NCBI GenBank assembly: GCA_947650365.1
Contig: OX393551.1
Location: forward strand, 61,993,173-62,057,172
Direction of reading: 5' to 3'
Length of the DNA: 64,000 nucleotides
Origin: Chamaelirium japonicum
Lineage: Eukaryota; Streptophyta; Magnoliopsida; Liliales; Melanthiaceae
Shown here: positions 1-13,864 of the stretch, in pieces
Layout of the letters: each line of letters begins with the position of its first letter
Numbering within the stretch: position 1 is the stretch's first letter
Translations under genes and position numbers: made by a program
Notes under the pieces: model-generated
Told to the model about the DNA's origin: nothing
Seen by the model: only the letters and a program-made list of their open reading frames with translations
Databases searched by the model: none

Positions 1-911
1 AATGAATTAGAATGGATCGTACGAATGAATTGGAATGAATCGTACGAATAAATTAGAATGGATACATTCGTACGAATGGATTAGAATGGATCATACGAAT
101 GAATTAGAATGGATCGTACGAATGAATTAGAATAGATCGTGGGAATGAATTAGAATGGATCATACAAATGAATTAGAATTGATCGTGCGAATGAATTAGA
201 ATGGATTGTACGAATGAATTAGAATGGATAAATTCGTGCGAATGAAGTAGAATGGATCGTACGAATGAATTAGAATGGATCGTACGAATGAATTAGAATG
301 AATCGTACGAATGAATTAGAATGGATACATTCGAACAAATGAATTAGAATAGATCGTAGGAATGAATTAGAATGGATCATACGAATGAATTAGAATTGAT
401 CGTGCGAATGAATTAGAATGGATTGTACGAATGAATTAGAATGGATACATTCGTGCGAATGAAGTAGAATGGATCGTACGAATGAATTAGAATGGATCGT
501 ACGAATGAATTAGAATGAATCGTACGAATCAATTATAATGGATACATTCGAACGAATGAATTAGAATAGATCGTAGGAATGAATTAGAATGGATCGTATG
601 AATGAATTTGAATGGATCGTACAAATGAATTTGCGAATGAAGTAGAATGGATCGTACGAATGAATTAGAATGGATCGTACGAATGAATTAGAATGAATCG
701 TACGAATGAATTAGAATGGATACATTCGAACGAATAAATTAGAATAGATCGTAGGAATGAATTAGAATGGATCATACGAATGAATTAGAATTGATCGTGC
801 GAATGAATTAGAATGGATTGTACGAATGAATTAGAATGGATATATTCGTGCGAATGATGTAGAATGAAGTAGAATGAATTAGAATGGATTGTACGAATGA
901 ATAAGAATGGA
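1..911 (+). repeat. Satellite domain 1 (+)
   Basis: G-rich orientation. GAAG monomers at 244 and 461 are 217 bp apart; the next, at 639, follows a truncated monomer ending AATTTGCG. The first 230 bp are less regular. The domain ends at a GGATCC palindrome centred on 911/912. Most of it is repeated 1,196 bp downstream. Confidence 0.9.
60..860 (+). repeat. 1,196-bp-offset duplication, copy 1
   Basis: Private marks at 71 (TACGAATGGA), 631 (TTGCGAATGA after AATTTG) and 731 (CGAATAAATT) all recur 1,196 bp later. The reverse domain 2 lies between the copies. Confidence 0.9.
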
Positions 912-1158
912 TCCATTCTAATTCATTCCTACGATCTATTCTAATTCATTCGTTCGAATGTATCCATTCTAATGCATTCGTACGATTCATTCTAATTCAT
1001 TCGTACGATCCATTCTAATTCATTCGTACGATCCATTCTACTTCATTCGCACGAATGTATCCATTCTAATTCATTCGTACGATCAATTCTAATTCATTCG
1101 TTCGAATGTATCCATTCTAATTCATTTGTACAATCCATTCTAATTCATTCGCACGAAT
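912..1158 (-). repeat. Satellite domain 2 (-)
   Basis: A block of about 250 bp in reverse orientation, reading CCATTCTAATTCATTC on +. It begins at GGATCC. It leaves through a CATTCGCACGAAT dyad and an irregular joint (AGATACATACGTGCG). Confidence 0.88.
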
Positions 1159-2240
1159 AGATACATACGTGCGAATGAAGTAGAATGGATCGTACGAATG
1201 AATTAGAATGGATCAAACGAATGAATTAGAATGAATCGTACGAATGAATTAGAATGGATACATTCGTACGAATGGATTAGAATGGATCATACGAATGAAT
1301 TAGAATGGATCGTACGAATGAATTAGAATAGATCGTAGGAATGAATTAGAATGGATCATACAAATGAATTAGAATTGATCGTGCGAATGAATTAGAATGG
1401 ATTGTACGAATGAATTAGAATGGATACATTCATGCGAATGAAGTAGAATGGATCGTACGAATGAATTAGAATGGATCGTACGAATGAATTAGAATGAATC
1501 GTACGAATGAATTAGAATGGATACATTCGAACGAATGAATTAGAATAGATCGTAGGAATGAATTAGAATGGATCATACGAATGAATTAGAATTGATCGTG
1601 CGAATGAATTAGAATGGATTATACGAATGAATTAGAATGGATACATTCGTGCGAATGAAGTAGAATGGATCGTACGAATGAATTAGAATGGATCGTACGA
1701 ATGAATTAGAATGAATCGTACAAATAAATTAGAATGGATACATTCGAACGAATGAATTAGAATAGATCGTAGGAATGAATTAGAGTGGATCGTACGAATG
1801 AATTTGAATGGATCATACAAATGAATTTGCGAATGAAGTAGAATGGATCGTACGAATGAATTAGAATGGATCGTACGAATGAATTAGAATGAATCGTACG
1901 AATGAATTAGAATGGATACATTAGAACGAATAAATTAGAATAGATCGTAGGAATGAATTAGAATGGATCATACGAATGAATTAGAATTGATCGTGCGAAT
2001 GAATTAGAATGGATTGTACGAATGAATTAGAATGGATACATTCGTGCGAATGAAGTAGAATGAATCGTACGAATGAATTAGAATGGATCGTACGAATGAA
2101 TTAGAATGGATCATACGAATGAATTAGAATTGATCGTGCGAATGAATTAGAATGGATTGTACGAATGAATTAGAATGGATACATTCGTGAGAATGAAGTA
2201 GAATGGATCGTACGAATGAATTAGAATGGATCGTACGAAT
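1159..2240 (+). repeat. Satellite domain 3 (+)
   Basis: HOR units with GAAG at 1,177, 1,440 and 1,657; the last two are 217 bp apart. It repeats the variants of domain 1, including the truncated AATTTGCG monomer at about 1,827. It ends in an 11-bp inverted pair (GGATCGTACGA and TCGTACGATCC, 3-base spacer) at the switch. Confidence 0.9.
1256..2056 (+). repeat. 1,196-bp-offset duplication, copy 2
   Basis: Matches 60-860 at offset 1,196: marks at 1,267, 1,827 and 1,927. A few bases differ (GTAGG/GTGGG, GAGTGG/GAATGG). Confidence 0.9.
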
Positions 2241-3716
2241 GTCGTACGATCCATTCTAATTCATTCGTACGATCCATTCTACTTCATTCTCACGAATGTA
2301 TCCATTCTAATTCATTCGTACAATCCATTCTAATTCATTCGCACGATCAATTCTAATTCATTCGTATGATCCATTCTAATTCATTCCTATGATCATTTCT
2401 AATTCATTCGTTCGAATGTATCCATTCTAATTAATTCATACGATTCATTCTAATTCATTCGTACGATCCATTCTAATTCATTCGTACGATCCATTCTACT
2501 TCATCCGCACGAATGTATCCATTCTAATTCATTCGTACAATCCATGCTAATTCATTCGCACGATCAATTCTAATTCATTCGTATGATCCATTCTAATTCA
2601 TTCCTACGATCTATTCTAATTCATTCGTTCGAATGTATCCATTCTAATTTATTCGTATGATCCATTCTAATTCATTCGTACGATCCATTCTACTTCATTC
2701 GCACGAATGTATCCATTCTAATTCATTCGTACAATCCATTCTAATTCATTCGCTCGATCAATTCTAATTCATTCGTATGATCCATTCTAATTCATTCCTA
2801 CGATCTATTCTAATTCATTCGTTCGAATGTATCCATTCTAATTCATTCGTACGATTCATTCTAATTAATTCGTACGATCCATTCTAATTCATTCGTACGA
2901 TCCATTCTACTTCATTAGCACGAATGTTTCCATTCTAATTCATTCGTGCAATCCATTCTAATTCATTCGCACGATCATTTCTAATTCATTCGTATGATCC
3001 ATTCTAATTCATAACTACGATCTATTCTAATTCATTCGTACGATCCATTCTAATTCATTAGCACGATCCATTCTAATTTATTCGTACGATCCATTCTATT
3101 TCATTCGTACGATCCATTCTTACTCATTCGTACGATCCATTCTAATTCATTCGTACGAATGTATCCATTCTATTCTAATTCATTCGTACGATCCATTCTA
3201 ATTCATTCGCACGATCCATTCTAATTCATTCGTACGATCCAGTTTAAATCATTCGCACGATCCATTCTAATTCATTCATACGATCCATTCTAATTCATTC
3301 ATACAATCCATTCTAATTCATTCGCACGAATATATCCATTCTAATGCATTCGTACGATCCACCCTAATTCCTTCGTATGATCCATTCTAATTCATTCGGA
3401 CGAATGTATCCATTGTAATTCATTCGTACGATCCATTCGAATTCATTCATACGATCCATTCTAATTCATTTATACGATCCATTCTAATTCATTGGCACGA
3501 ATGTATTCATTCGGACAATCTATTCTAATTTATTCGTACGATCCATTCTAATTCATTAGCACGATCCATTCTAATTCATTCGTACGATCCATTCTATTTC
3601 ATTTGTATGATCCATTCTTACTCATTCGTACGATCCATTCTAATTCATTCGTACGATCCATTCTAACTCACTCGTACGATCCATTCTACTTCATTCGCAC
3701 GAATGTATCCATTCTA
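2241..3716 (-). repeat. Satellite domain 4 (-)
   Basis: Reverse-orientation HORs: ACTTC markers at 2,498, 2,692 and 2,909 give one 194-bp and one 217-bp unit. From about 3,040 onward the units are diverged 23-mers with no clean 217-bp period, including a partial copy of the 226-bp block B at about 3,508-3,650. It ends at CCATT-CTA-AATGG. Confidence 0.88.
3508..3650 (-). repeat. Block B, partial copy
   Basis: Starts with CATTCGGACAATC and follows block B through CATTTGTATGATCC and TTACTCATTCG, then departs into unrelated reverse monomers. Confidence 0.85.
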
Positions 3717-6700
3717 AATGGATCATACGAATGAATTAGAATTGATCGTGCGAATGAATTAGAATGGATTGTACGAATGAATTAGAATGGATACATTCGT
3801 GCGAATGAAGTAGAATGGATCGTACGAATGAATTAGAATGGATCGTACGAATGAAGTAGAATGGATTGTACGAATGAATTAGAATGGATCATACGAATGA
3901 ATTAGAATTGATTGCGCGAATGAATTAGAATGGATTGTACGAATGAATTAGAATGGATATATTCGTGCGAATGAAGTAGAATGGATCGTACGAATGAATT
4001 AGAATGGATCGTACGAATGAATTAGAATGAATCGTACGAATGAATTAGAATGGATACATTCGAACGAATGAATTAGAATAGATCGTAGGAATGAATTAGA
4101 ATGGATCATCGTAGGAATGAATTAGAATGGATCATACGAATGAATTAGAATGGATCGTACGAATGAATTAGAATGAATCGTACGAATGAATTAGAATGGA
4201 TACATTCGAACGAATGAATTAGAATAGATCGTAGGAATGAATTAGAATGGATCATACGAATGAATTAGAATTGATCGTGCGAATGAATTAGAATGGATTG
4301 TACGAATGAATTAGAATGGATACATTCGTGCGAATGAAGTAGAATGGATCGTACGAATGAATTAGAATGGATCGTACGAATGAATTAGAATGGATACATT
4401 CGAACGAATGAATTAGAGTAGATCGTAGAAATGAATTAGAGTGGATCATACGAATGAATTAGAATTGATCGTGCGAATGAATTAGAATGGATTGTACGAA
4501 TGAATTAGAATGGATACATTCATGCGAATGAAGTAGAATGGATCGTACGAATGAATTAGAATGGATCGTACGAATGAATTAGAATGAATCGTATGAATGA
4601 ATTAGAATGGATACATTCGAACGAATGAATTAGAATAGATCGTAGGAATGAATTAGAATGGATCATACGAATGAATTAGAATTGATCGTGCGAATGAATT
4701 AGAATGGATTGTACGAATGAATTAGAATGGATACATTCGTGAGAATGAAGTAGAATGGATCGTACGAATGAATTAGAATGGATCGTACGAATGAATTAGA
4801 ATGAATCGTACGAATCAATTAGAATGGATACATTCGAACGAATGAATTAGAATAGATCGTAAGAATGAATTAGAATGGATCATACGAATGAATTAGAATT
4901 GATCATGCGAATGAATTAGAATGGATTGTACGAACGAATTAGAATGGATACATTCGTGCGAATGAAGTAGAATGGATCGTACGAATGAATTAGAATGGAT
5001 CGTACGAATGAATTAGAATGGATACATTCGAACTAATGAATTAGAATAGATCGTAGGAATGAATTAGAATTGATCATACGAATGAATTAGAATTGATCGT
5101 GCGAATGAATTAGAATGGATTGTACGAATGAATTAGAATGGATACATTCGTGCGAATGAAGTAGAATGGATCGTACGAATGAATTAGAATGGATCGTACG
5201 AATGAATTAGAATGGATACATTCGAACGAATGAATTATAGTAGATCGTAGGAATGAATTAGAATGGATCATACGAATGAATTAGAATTGATCGTGCGAAT
5301 GAATTAGAATAGATTGTACGAATGAATTAGAATGGATACATTCATGCGAATGAAGTAGAATGGATCGTACGAATGAATTAGAATGGATCGTACGAATGAA
5401 TTAGAATGAATCGTATGAATGAATTAGAATGGATACATTCGAACGAATGAATTAGAATAGATCGTAGGAATGAATTAGAATGGATCATACGAATGAATTA
5501 GAATTGATCGTGCGAATGAATTAGAATGGATTGTACGAATGAATTAAAAAGGATACATTCGTGAGAATGAAGTAGAATGGATCGTACGAATGAATTAGAA
5601 TGGATCGTACGAATGAATTAGAATGAATCGTACGAATGAATTAGAATGGATACATTCGAACGAATGAATTAGAATAGATCGTAGGAATGAATTAGAATGG
5701 ATCATACGAATGAATTAGAATTGATCGTGCGAATGAATTAGAATGGATTGTACGAATGAATTAGAATGGATACATTCGTGCGAATGAAGTAGAATGGATC
5801 GTACGAATGAATTAGAATGGATCGTACGAATGAATTAGAATGAATCGTACGAATGAATTAGAATGGATACATTCGAACGAATGAAATAGAATAGATCGTA
5901 GGAATGAATTAGAATGGATCATACGAATAAATTAGAATTGATCGTGCGAATGAATTAGAATGGATTGTACGAATGAATTAGAATGGATACATTCATGCGA
6001 ATGAAGTAGAATGGATCGTACGAATAAATTAGAATGGATCTTACGAATGAATTAGAATGGATCGTACGAATGAATTAGAATGAATCGTACGAATGAATTA
6101 GAATGGATACATTCGAACGAATGAATTAGAATAGATCGTAGGAATGAATTAGAATGGATCATACGAATGAATTAGAATTGATCGTGCGAATGAAGTAGAA
6201 TGGATCGTACGAATGAATTAGAATGGATCGTACGAATGAATTAGAATGAATCGTACGAATGAATTAGAATGGATACATTCGAGCGAATGAATTAGAATAG
6301 ATCATAGGAATGAATTAGAATGCATCATACGAATGAATTAGAATTGATCGTTCGAATGAATTAGAATGGATTATACGAATGAATTAAAATGGATACATTC
6401 GTGCGGATGAAGTAGAATGGATCGTACGAATGAATTAGAATGGATCGTACGAATGAATTAGAATGGATACATTCGAACGAATGAATTAGAATAGATCGTA
6501 GGAACGAATTAGAATGGATCATACGAATGAATTAGAATTGATCGTGCGAATGAATTAGAATGGATTGTACGAATGAATTAGAATGGATACATTCGTGCGA
6601 ATGAAGAATAATGGATCGTACGAATGAATTAGAATGGATCGTACGAATGAATTAGAATGGATACATTCGAACGAATGAATTAGAATAGATCGTAGGAATG

Positions 6701-6858
6701 AATTAGAATGGATCATACGAATGAATTAGAATTGATTGTGCAAATGAATTAGAATGGATTGTACGAATGAATTAGAATGCAATGGATCGTATGAATGAAT
6801 TAGAATGGATCGTACGAATGAATTAGAATGGATCGTGCTAATGAAGTAGAATGGATCG
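3717..6858 (+). repeat. Satellite domain 5 (+)
   Basis: A 3.1-kb tract of fairly regular HORs. It mixes 217-bp units with 194-bp units lacking monomer 3 (GAAG 4,336 to 4,530, for example). The GTGAG variant of monomer 9 is at 4,739 and 5,561. The last 100 bp are diverged, and the switch sits on ATCGAT. Confidence 0.91.
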
Positions 6859-8584
6859 ATTCTAATTCATTTGCACGATCCATTCTAATTCATTCGTACG
6901 ATCCATTCTACTTCATTCTTACGATCCATTCTACTTCATTCGCACGAATGTATCCATTCTAATTCATTCGTTCAATCCATTCTAATTCATTCGCACGATC
7001 AATTCTAATTCATTCGTATGATCCATTATAATTCATTCCTACGATCTATTCTAATTCATTCGTTCGAATGTATCCATTCTAATTCATTCGTACGATTCAT
7101 TCTAATTCATTCGTACGATCCATTCTAATTCATTCGTACGATCCATTCTACTTCATTCGCACGAATGTATCCATTCTAATTCATTCGTACAATCCATTCT
7201 AATTCATTCGCACGATCATTTCTAATTCATTCGTATGATCCATTCTAATTCATTCCTACGATCTATTCTAATTCATTCGGTCGAATGTATCCATTCTAAT
7301 TCATTCGTACGATTCATTCTAGTTCATTCGCACGATCATTTCTAATTCATTCGTATGATCCATTCTAATTCATTCCTACGATCTATTCTAATTCATTCGT
7401 TCGAATGTATCCATTCTACTTCATTCATACGATCCATTCTACTTCATTCGCACGAATGTATCCATTCTAATTCATTCGTACAATCCATTCTACTTCATTC
7501 GCACGAATGTATCCATTCTAATTCATTCGGATCCATTCTAATTCATTCCTACGATCTATTCTAATTCATTTGTTCGAATGTATCCATTCTAATTCATTCG
7601 TACGATTCATTCTAATTCATTCGTACGATCCATTCTAATTCATTCGTACAATCCATTCTACTTCATTCGCACGAATGTATCCATTCTAATTCATTCGTAC
7701 AATCCATTCTAATTCATTCGCACGATCAATTCTAATTCATTCGTATGATCCATTCTAATTCATTCCTACGATCTATTCTAATTTATTCGTTCGATCCATT
7801 CTACTTCATTCGCACGAATGTATCCATTCTTCGTACGATCCATTCTAATTCATTCGTACGATCCATTCTAATTCATTCATACAATCCATTCTAATTCTTT
7901 CGTATGATCCATTCTAATTCATTCGTACGATCCATTCTAATTCATTCGTACGATCCATTCTACTTCATTCGCACGAATGTATCCATTCTAATTCATTCGT
8001 ACAATCCATTATAATTCATTCGCACGATCAATTCTAATTTATTCGTATGATCCATTCTAATTCATTCCTACGATCTATTCTAATTCATTCGTTCGAATGT
8101 TTCCATTCTAATTCATTCGTACGATTCATTCTAATTCATTCGTACGATCCATTCTAATTCATTCACACGATCAATTCTAATTCATTCGTATGATCCATTC
8201 TAATTCATTCTAATTCATTCGTACGATCCATTCTACTTCATTCGCACGAATGTATCCATTCAAATTCATTCGTACAATCCATTCTAATTCATTCGCACGA
8301 TCAATTCTAATTCATTCGTATGATCCATTCTAATTCATTCCTACGATCTATTCTAATTCATTCGTTCGTTTCGCACGAATGTACCCATTCTAATTCATTC
8401 GTACAATCCATTCTAATTCATTCGCACGATCAATTCTAATTCATTCGCACGAATGTATCCATTGTAATTCATTCGTGCAATCCATTCTAATTCATTCGCA
8501 CGATCAATTCTAATTCATTCGTATGATCCATTCTAATTCATTCCTACGATCTATTCTAATTCATTCCTTCGAATGTATCCATTC
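6859..8584 (-). repeat. Satellite domain 6 (-)
   Basis: Reverse-orientation HORs interrupted by several partial units (near 7,500-7,560, 7,800-7,900 and 8,360-8,460). It ends at the 10-bp palindrome CATTCGAATG, about 8,582-8,591. Confidence 0.9.
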
Positions 8585-9788
8585 GAATGAATTATAATTG
8601 ATCGTGCGAATGAATTAGAATGGATCGTACGAATGAATTAGAATGAATCGTACGAATGAATTAGAATGGATACATTCGAACGAATAAATTAGAATAGATC
8701 GTAGGAATGAATTAGAATGGATCATACGAATGAATTAGAATTGATCGTGCGAATGAATTAGAATGGATTATACGAATGAATTAGAATGGATTGTACGAAT
8801 GAATTAGAATGAATCGTACGAATGAATTAGAATGGATACACTCTAACGAATGAATTAGAATAGATCGTAGGAATGAATTAGAATGTATCATACGAATGAA
8901 TGAGAATTGATCGTGCGAATGAATTAGAATGGATTGCACGAATGAATTAGAATGGATACATTCGTGCGAATGAAGTAGAATGGATCGTACGAATGAATTA
9001 GAATGGATCGTACGAATGAATCAGAATGGATCGTACGAATGAATTAGAATGAATCGTACGAATGAATTTGAATGGAAACATTCGAACGAATGAATTAGAA
9101 TAGATCGTAGGAATGAATTAGAATGGATCATACGAATGAATAAGAATTGATCGTGCGAATGAATTAGAATGGATTGTACGAATGAATTAGAATGGATACA
9201 TTCGTGCGAATGAAGTAGAATGGATCGTACGAATGAATTAGAATAGAATGGATACATTCGTGCGAATGAATTAGAATGGATCGTACGAATATGTAAGAAT
9301 GGATCGTACGAATGAAATAGAATGGATCGTACGAATAAATTAGAATGGATTGTACGAATGAATTAGAATGGATTGTACGAATGAATTAGAATAGATACAT
9401 TCGTGCGAATGAAGTAGAATGGATCGTACGAATGAATTAGAATGGATCGTACGAATGAATTAGAATGAATCGTACGAATGAATTAGAATGGATACATTCG
9501 AACGAATGAATTAGAATAGATCGTAGGAATGAATTAGAATGGATCATACGAATGAATTAGATTTGATCGTGCGAATGAATTAGAATGGATTGTACGAATG
9601 AATTAGAATGGATACATTCGTGCGAATGAACTAGAACGGATCGTACGAATGAATTAGAATGAATCGTACGAATGAAATAGAATGGATACATTCGAACGAA
9701 TGAATTAGAATAGATCGTAGGAATGAATTAGAATGGATCATACGAATGAATTAGAATTGATCGTGCGAATGAATTAGAATGGATTGTA
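8585..9788 (+). repeat. Satellite domain 7 (+)
   Basis: HORs including a 10-monomer form with an extra GAATCAG monomer near 9,019. A diverged stretch of plain 23-mers lies at about 9,240-9,400. Its last 105 bp form the outer left arm of the 588-bp palindrome. Confidence 0.9.
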
Positions 9789-9975
9789 CGATCCATTCAA
9801 ATTCATTCGTACGATCCCATTCTAATTCATTCGTACGATTCATTCTACTTCATTCGCAGGAATGTATCCATTCTAATTCATTCGTACAATCCATTCTAAT
9901 TCATTCGCACGATCAATTCTAATTCATTCGTATGATCCATTCTAATTCATTCCTACGATCTATTCTAATTCATTC
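9789..9975 (-). repeat. Satellite domain 8 (-)
   Basis: A 187-bp reverse segment that is the inverted copy of domain 9, lying inside the 588-bp palindrome. It carries two marks shared with domain 9: an extra C (ATCCCATT) at about 9,815-9,819 and ATTCAAATT near 9,796. Confidence 0.92.
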
Positions 9976-10168
9976 GAACGAATGAATTAGAATAGATCGT
10001 AGGAATGAATTAGAATGGATCATACGAATGAATTAGAATTGATCGTGCGAATGAATTAGAATGGATTGTACGAATGAATTAGAATGGATACATTCGTGCG
10101 AATGAAGTAGAATGGATCGTACGAATGAATTAGAATGGGATCGTACGAATGAATTTGAATGGATCGTA
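9976..10168 (+). repeat. Satellite domain 9 (+)
   Basis: Inverted copy of domain 8, entered through the dyad CATTCGAACGAATG (9,971-9,984). It has the matching extra G (AATGGGATC) at about 10,134-10,142 and AATTTGAATGG near 10,152. It ends at GGATCGTACAATCC. Confidence 0.92.
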
Positions 10169-11069
10169 CAATCCATTCTAATTCATTCGCACGATCAATT
10201 CTAATTCATTCGTATGATCCATTCTAATTCATTCCTACGATCTATTCTAATTCATTCGTTCGAATGTATCCACATTCGCACGAATGTATCCCTTCTAATT
10301 CATTCGTACAATCCATTCTAATTCATTCGCACAATCAATTCTAATTCATTCGTATGATCCATTCTAATTCATTCCTACGATCTATTCTAATTCATTCGTT
10401 CGAATGTATCCATTCTAATTCATTCGTACGATTCATTCTAATTCATTCGTACGATCCATTCTAATTCATTCGTACGATCCATTCTACTTCATTCGCACGA
10501 ATGTATCCATTCTAATTCATTCGTACAATCCATTCTAATTTATTCGCACGATCAATTCTAATTCATTCGTATGATCCATTCTAATTCGTTCGCACGAATG
10601 TATCCATTCTAATTCATTCGTACGATCCATTCTCATTCATTCGCACGATCCTTTCTAATTCATTCATACAATCCATTGTAATTCATTCATATGATCCATT
10701 CTAATTCATTCGTACGATCCATTCTAATTCATTCGTACGATTCATTCTAATTCATTCGTACGATCAATTCTAATTCATTCGTACGATCCATTCTACTTCA
10801 TTCTCACGAATGTATCCATTCTAATTCATTCGTATAATCCATTCTAATTCATTCGCACGATCAATTCTAATTCATTCGTATGATCCATTCTAATTCATTC
10901 CTACGATCTATTCTAATTCATTCGTTCGAATGTATCCATTCTAATTCATTCATACGATTCATTCTAATTCATTCGTACGATCCATTGTAATTCATTCGTA
11001 CGATCCATTCTACTTCATTCGCACGAATGTATCCATTCTAATTCATTTGCACGATCCATTCTAATTCAA
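10169..11069 (-). repeat. Satellite domain 10 (-)
   Basis: Reverse HORs. The first 103 bp belong to the palindrome. At 10,272 the order breaks abruptly (GTATCC-ACATTCGCACG). It ends on TCAATTGA, an 8-bp palindrome. Confidence 0.9.
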
Positions 11070-13670
11070 TTGATCGTGCGAATGAATTAGAATGGATTGT
11101 ACGAATGAATTAGAATGGATACATTCGTGCGAATGAAGTAGAATGGATCGTACGAATGAATTAGAATGGATCGTACGAATGAATTAGAATGAATCGTACG
11201 AATGAATTAGAATGGATACATTCGAACGAATGAATTAGAATAGATCATAGGAATGAATTAAAATGGATCATACGAATGAATTAGAATTGATCGTGCGAAT
11301 GAATTAGAATGGATTGCACGAATGAATTAGAATGGATACATTCGAATGAATGAATTAGAATAGATCGTAGTAATGAATTAGAATGGATCATACGAATGAA
11401 TTAGAATTGATCGTGCGAATGAATTAGAATGGATTGTACGAATGAATTAGAATGGATACATTCGTACGAATGAATTAGAATGGATCGTACGAATGAATTA
11501 GAATGAATCGTACGAATGAATTAGAATGGATACATTCGAACGAATGAATTAGAATAGATCGTAGGAATGAATTAGAATTGATCGTGCGAATGAAGTAGAA
11601 TGGATCGTACGAATGAATTAGAATAGATCGTACGAATGAATTAGAATGAATCGTACGAATGAATTAGAATGGATACATTCGAACTAATGAATTAGAATAG
11701 ATCGTAGGAATGAATTAGAATGGATTATACGAATGAATTAGAATTGATCGTGCGAATGAATTAGAATGGATTGTACGAATGAATTAAAATGGATACATTC
11801 GTGCGAATGAATTAGAATGGATCGTACGAATGAATTAGAATGGATCGTACGAATGAATTAGAATGGATACATTCGAACGAATGAATTAGAATAGATCGTA
11901 GGAATGAATTAGAATGGATCATACGAATGAATTAGAATTGATCGTGCGAATGAATTAGAATGGATTGTACGAATGAATTAGAATGGATACATTCGTGCGA
12001 ATGAAGTAGAATGGATCGTACGAATGAATTAGAATGGATCGTACGAATGAATCAGAATGGATAGTACGAATGAATTAGAATGAATCGTACGAATGAATTA
12101 GAATGGAAACATTCGAACGAATGAATTAGAATAGATCGTAGGAATGAATTAGAATAGATCATACAAATGAATTAGAATTGATCGTGCGAATGAATTAGAA
12201 TGGATTGTACGAATGAATTAGAATGGATACATTCGTGCGAATGAAGTAGAATGGATCGTACGAATGAATTAGAATGGATCGTACGAATGAATTAGAATGA
12301 ATCGTACGAATGAATTAGAATGGATACATTCGAACGAATGAATTAGAATAGATCGTAGGAATGAATTAGAATGAATCATACGAATGAATTAGAATTGATC
12401 GTGCGAATGAATTAGAATGGATTGTACGAATGAATTAGAATGGATACATTCGTGCGAATGAAGTAGAATGGATCGTACGAATGAATTAGAATGGATCGTA
12501 CGAATGAATCAGAATGGATCGTACGAATGAATTAGAATGAATCGTACGAATAAATTAGAATGGATACATTCGAACGAATGAATTAGAATAGATCGTAGGA
12601 ATGAATTAGAATGGATCATACGAATGAATTAGAATTGATCGTGCGAATGAATTAGAATGGATTGTACGAATGAATTAGAATGGATACATTCGTGCGAATG
12701 AAGTAGAATGGATCGTACGAATGAATTAGAATGGATCGCGAATGAATCAGAATGGATCGTACGAATGAATTAGAATGAATCGTACGAATAAATTAGAATG
12801 GATACATTCGAACGAATGAATTAGAATAGATCGTAGGAATGAATTAGAATGGATCATACGAATGAATTAGAATTGATCATGCGAATGAATTAGAATGGAT
12901 TGTACGAATGAATTAGAATGGATACATTCGTGCGAATGAAGTACAATGGATCGTACGAATGAATTAGAATGGATCGTACGAATGAATTAGAATGAATCGT
13001 ACGAATGAATTAGAATAGATACATTCGAACGAATGAATTAGAATAGATTATACGAATGAATTAGAATGAATCATACGAATGAAATAGAATTGATCGTGCG
13101 AATGAATTAGAATGGATTGTACGAATGAATTAGAATGGATACATTCGTGCGAATGAAGTAGAATGAATCAGAATGGATCGTACGAATGAATTAGAATGAA
13201 TCGTACGAATGAATTAGAATGGAAACATTCGAACGAATGAATTAGAATAGATCGTAGGAATGAATTTGAATGGATCATACGAATGAATTAGAATTGATCG
13301 TGCGAATGAAGTAGAATGGATCGTACGAATGAATTAGAATGGATCGTACGAATGAATTAGAATGGATACATTCGAACGAATGAATTAGAATAGATCGTAG
13401 GAATGAATTAGAATGGATCATACGAATGAATTAGAATTGATCGTGCAAATGAATTAGAATTGATACATTCGAACGAATGAATTAGAATAGATCGTAGGAA
13501 TGAATTAGAATGGATCATACGAATGAATTAGAATTGATCGTGCGAATGAAATAGAATGGATTGTACGAATGAATTAGAATGGATACATTCGTGCGAATGA
13601 AGTAGAATGGATCGTACGAATGAATTCGAATGGATCGTACGAATGAATCAGAATGGATCGTACGAATGAG
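11070..13670 (+). repeat. Satellite domain 11 (+)
   Basis: A 2.6-kb HOR tract with mixed unit lengths: GAAG at 12,243, 12,460, 12,700 and 12,938 gives 217, 240 and 238 bp. The 240-bp unit has a tenth monomer (GAATCAG); the 238-bp one is the same minus 2 bp at about 12,740. It ends at AGATCT. Confidence 0.91.
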
Positions 13671-13864
13671 ATCTATTCTAATTCATTCGTTCGAATGTAT
13701 CCATTCTAATTCATTCGTACGATCCATTCTAATTCATTCGTACGATCCATTCTACTTCATTCGCACGAATGTATCCATTCTAATTCATTCGTACAATCCA
13801 TTCTAATTTATTCGCACGATCAATTCTAATTCATTCGTATGATCCATTATAATTCATTCGTACA
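13671..13864 (-). repeat. Satellite domain 12 (-)
   Basis: A reverse segment of about 195 bp, less than one full HOR. Its exit joint (CATTCGTACATTCGTGCGAA, then TGATGTAG) is the same as the one at about 35,757. Confidence 0.88.

Larger units (their letters stand above)
9684..10271. repeat. 588-bp near-perfect palindrome
   Basis: Arms 9,684-9,976 and 9,979-10,271 are reverse complements over 293 bp; I count two mismatches (at 9,859 and 9,840 and their partners). The centre is CATTCG-AA-CGAATG. The arms share rare marks (an extra G making GGGATC, AATTTGAATGG). They also contain the two flanking orientation switches in mirror positions, so all three switches here come from one inverted duplication. 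The copy on the right breaks off exactly at 10,272. Known routes to such structures are fold-back synthesis or inverted template switching; a fold-back assembly error would look the same. Confidence 0.94.

Noticed and set aside
7355-7564. Open frame of 69 codons, rich in Ile, His, Ser, Asn, Phe
   Set aside because: It is plain reverse-monomer sequence read through. 23, 28 and 217 are not multiples of three, so the frame rotates and the composition is only that of the repeat.
9021-9257. Open frame of 78 codons on the minus strand
   Set aside because: Same low-complexity repeat peptide (IHSNSFVRSILIHS type). No start context or conservation can be argued.
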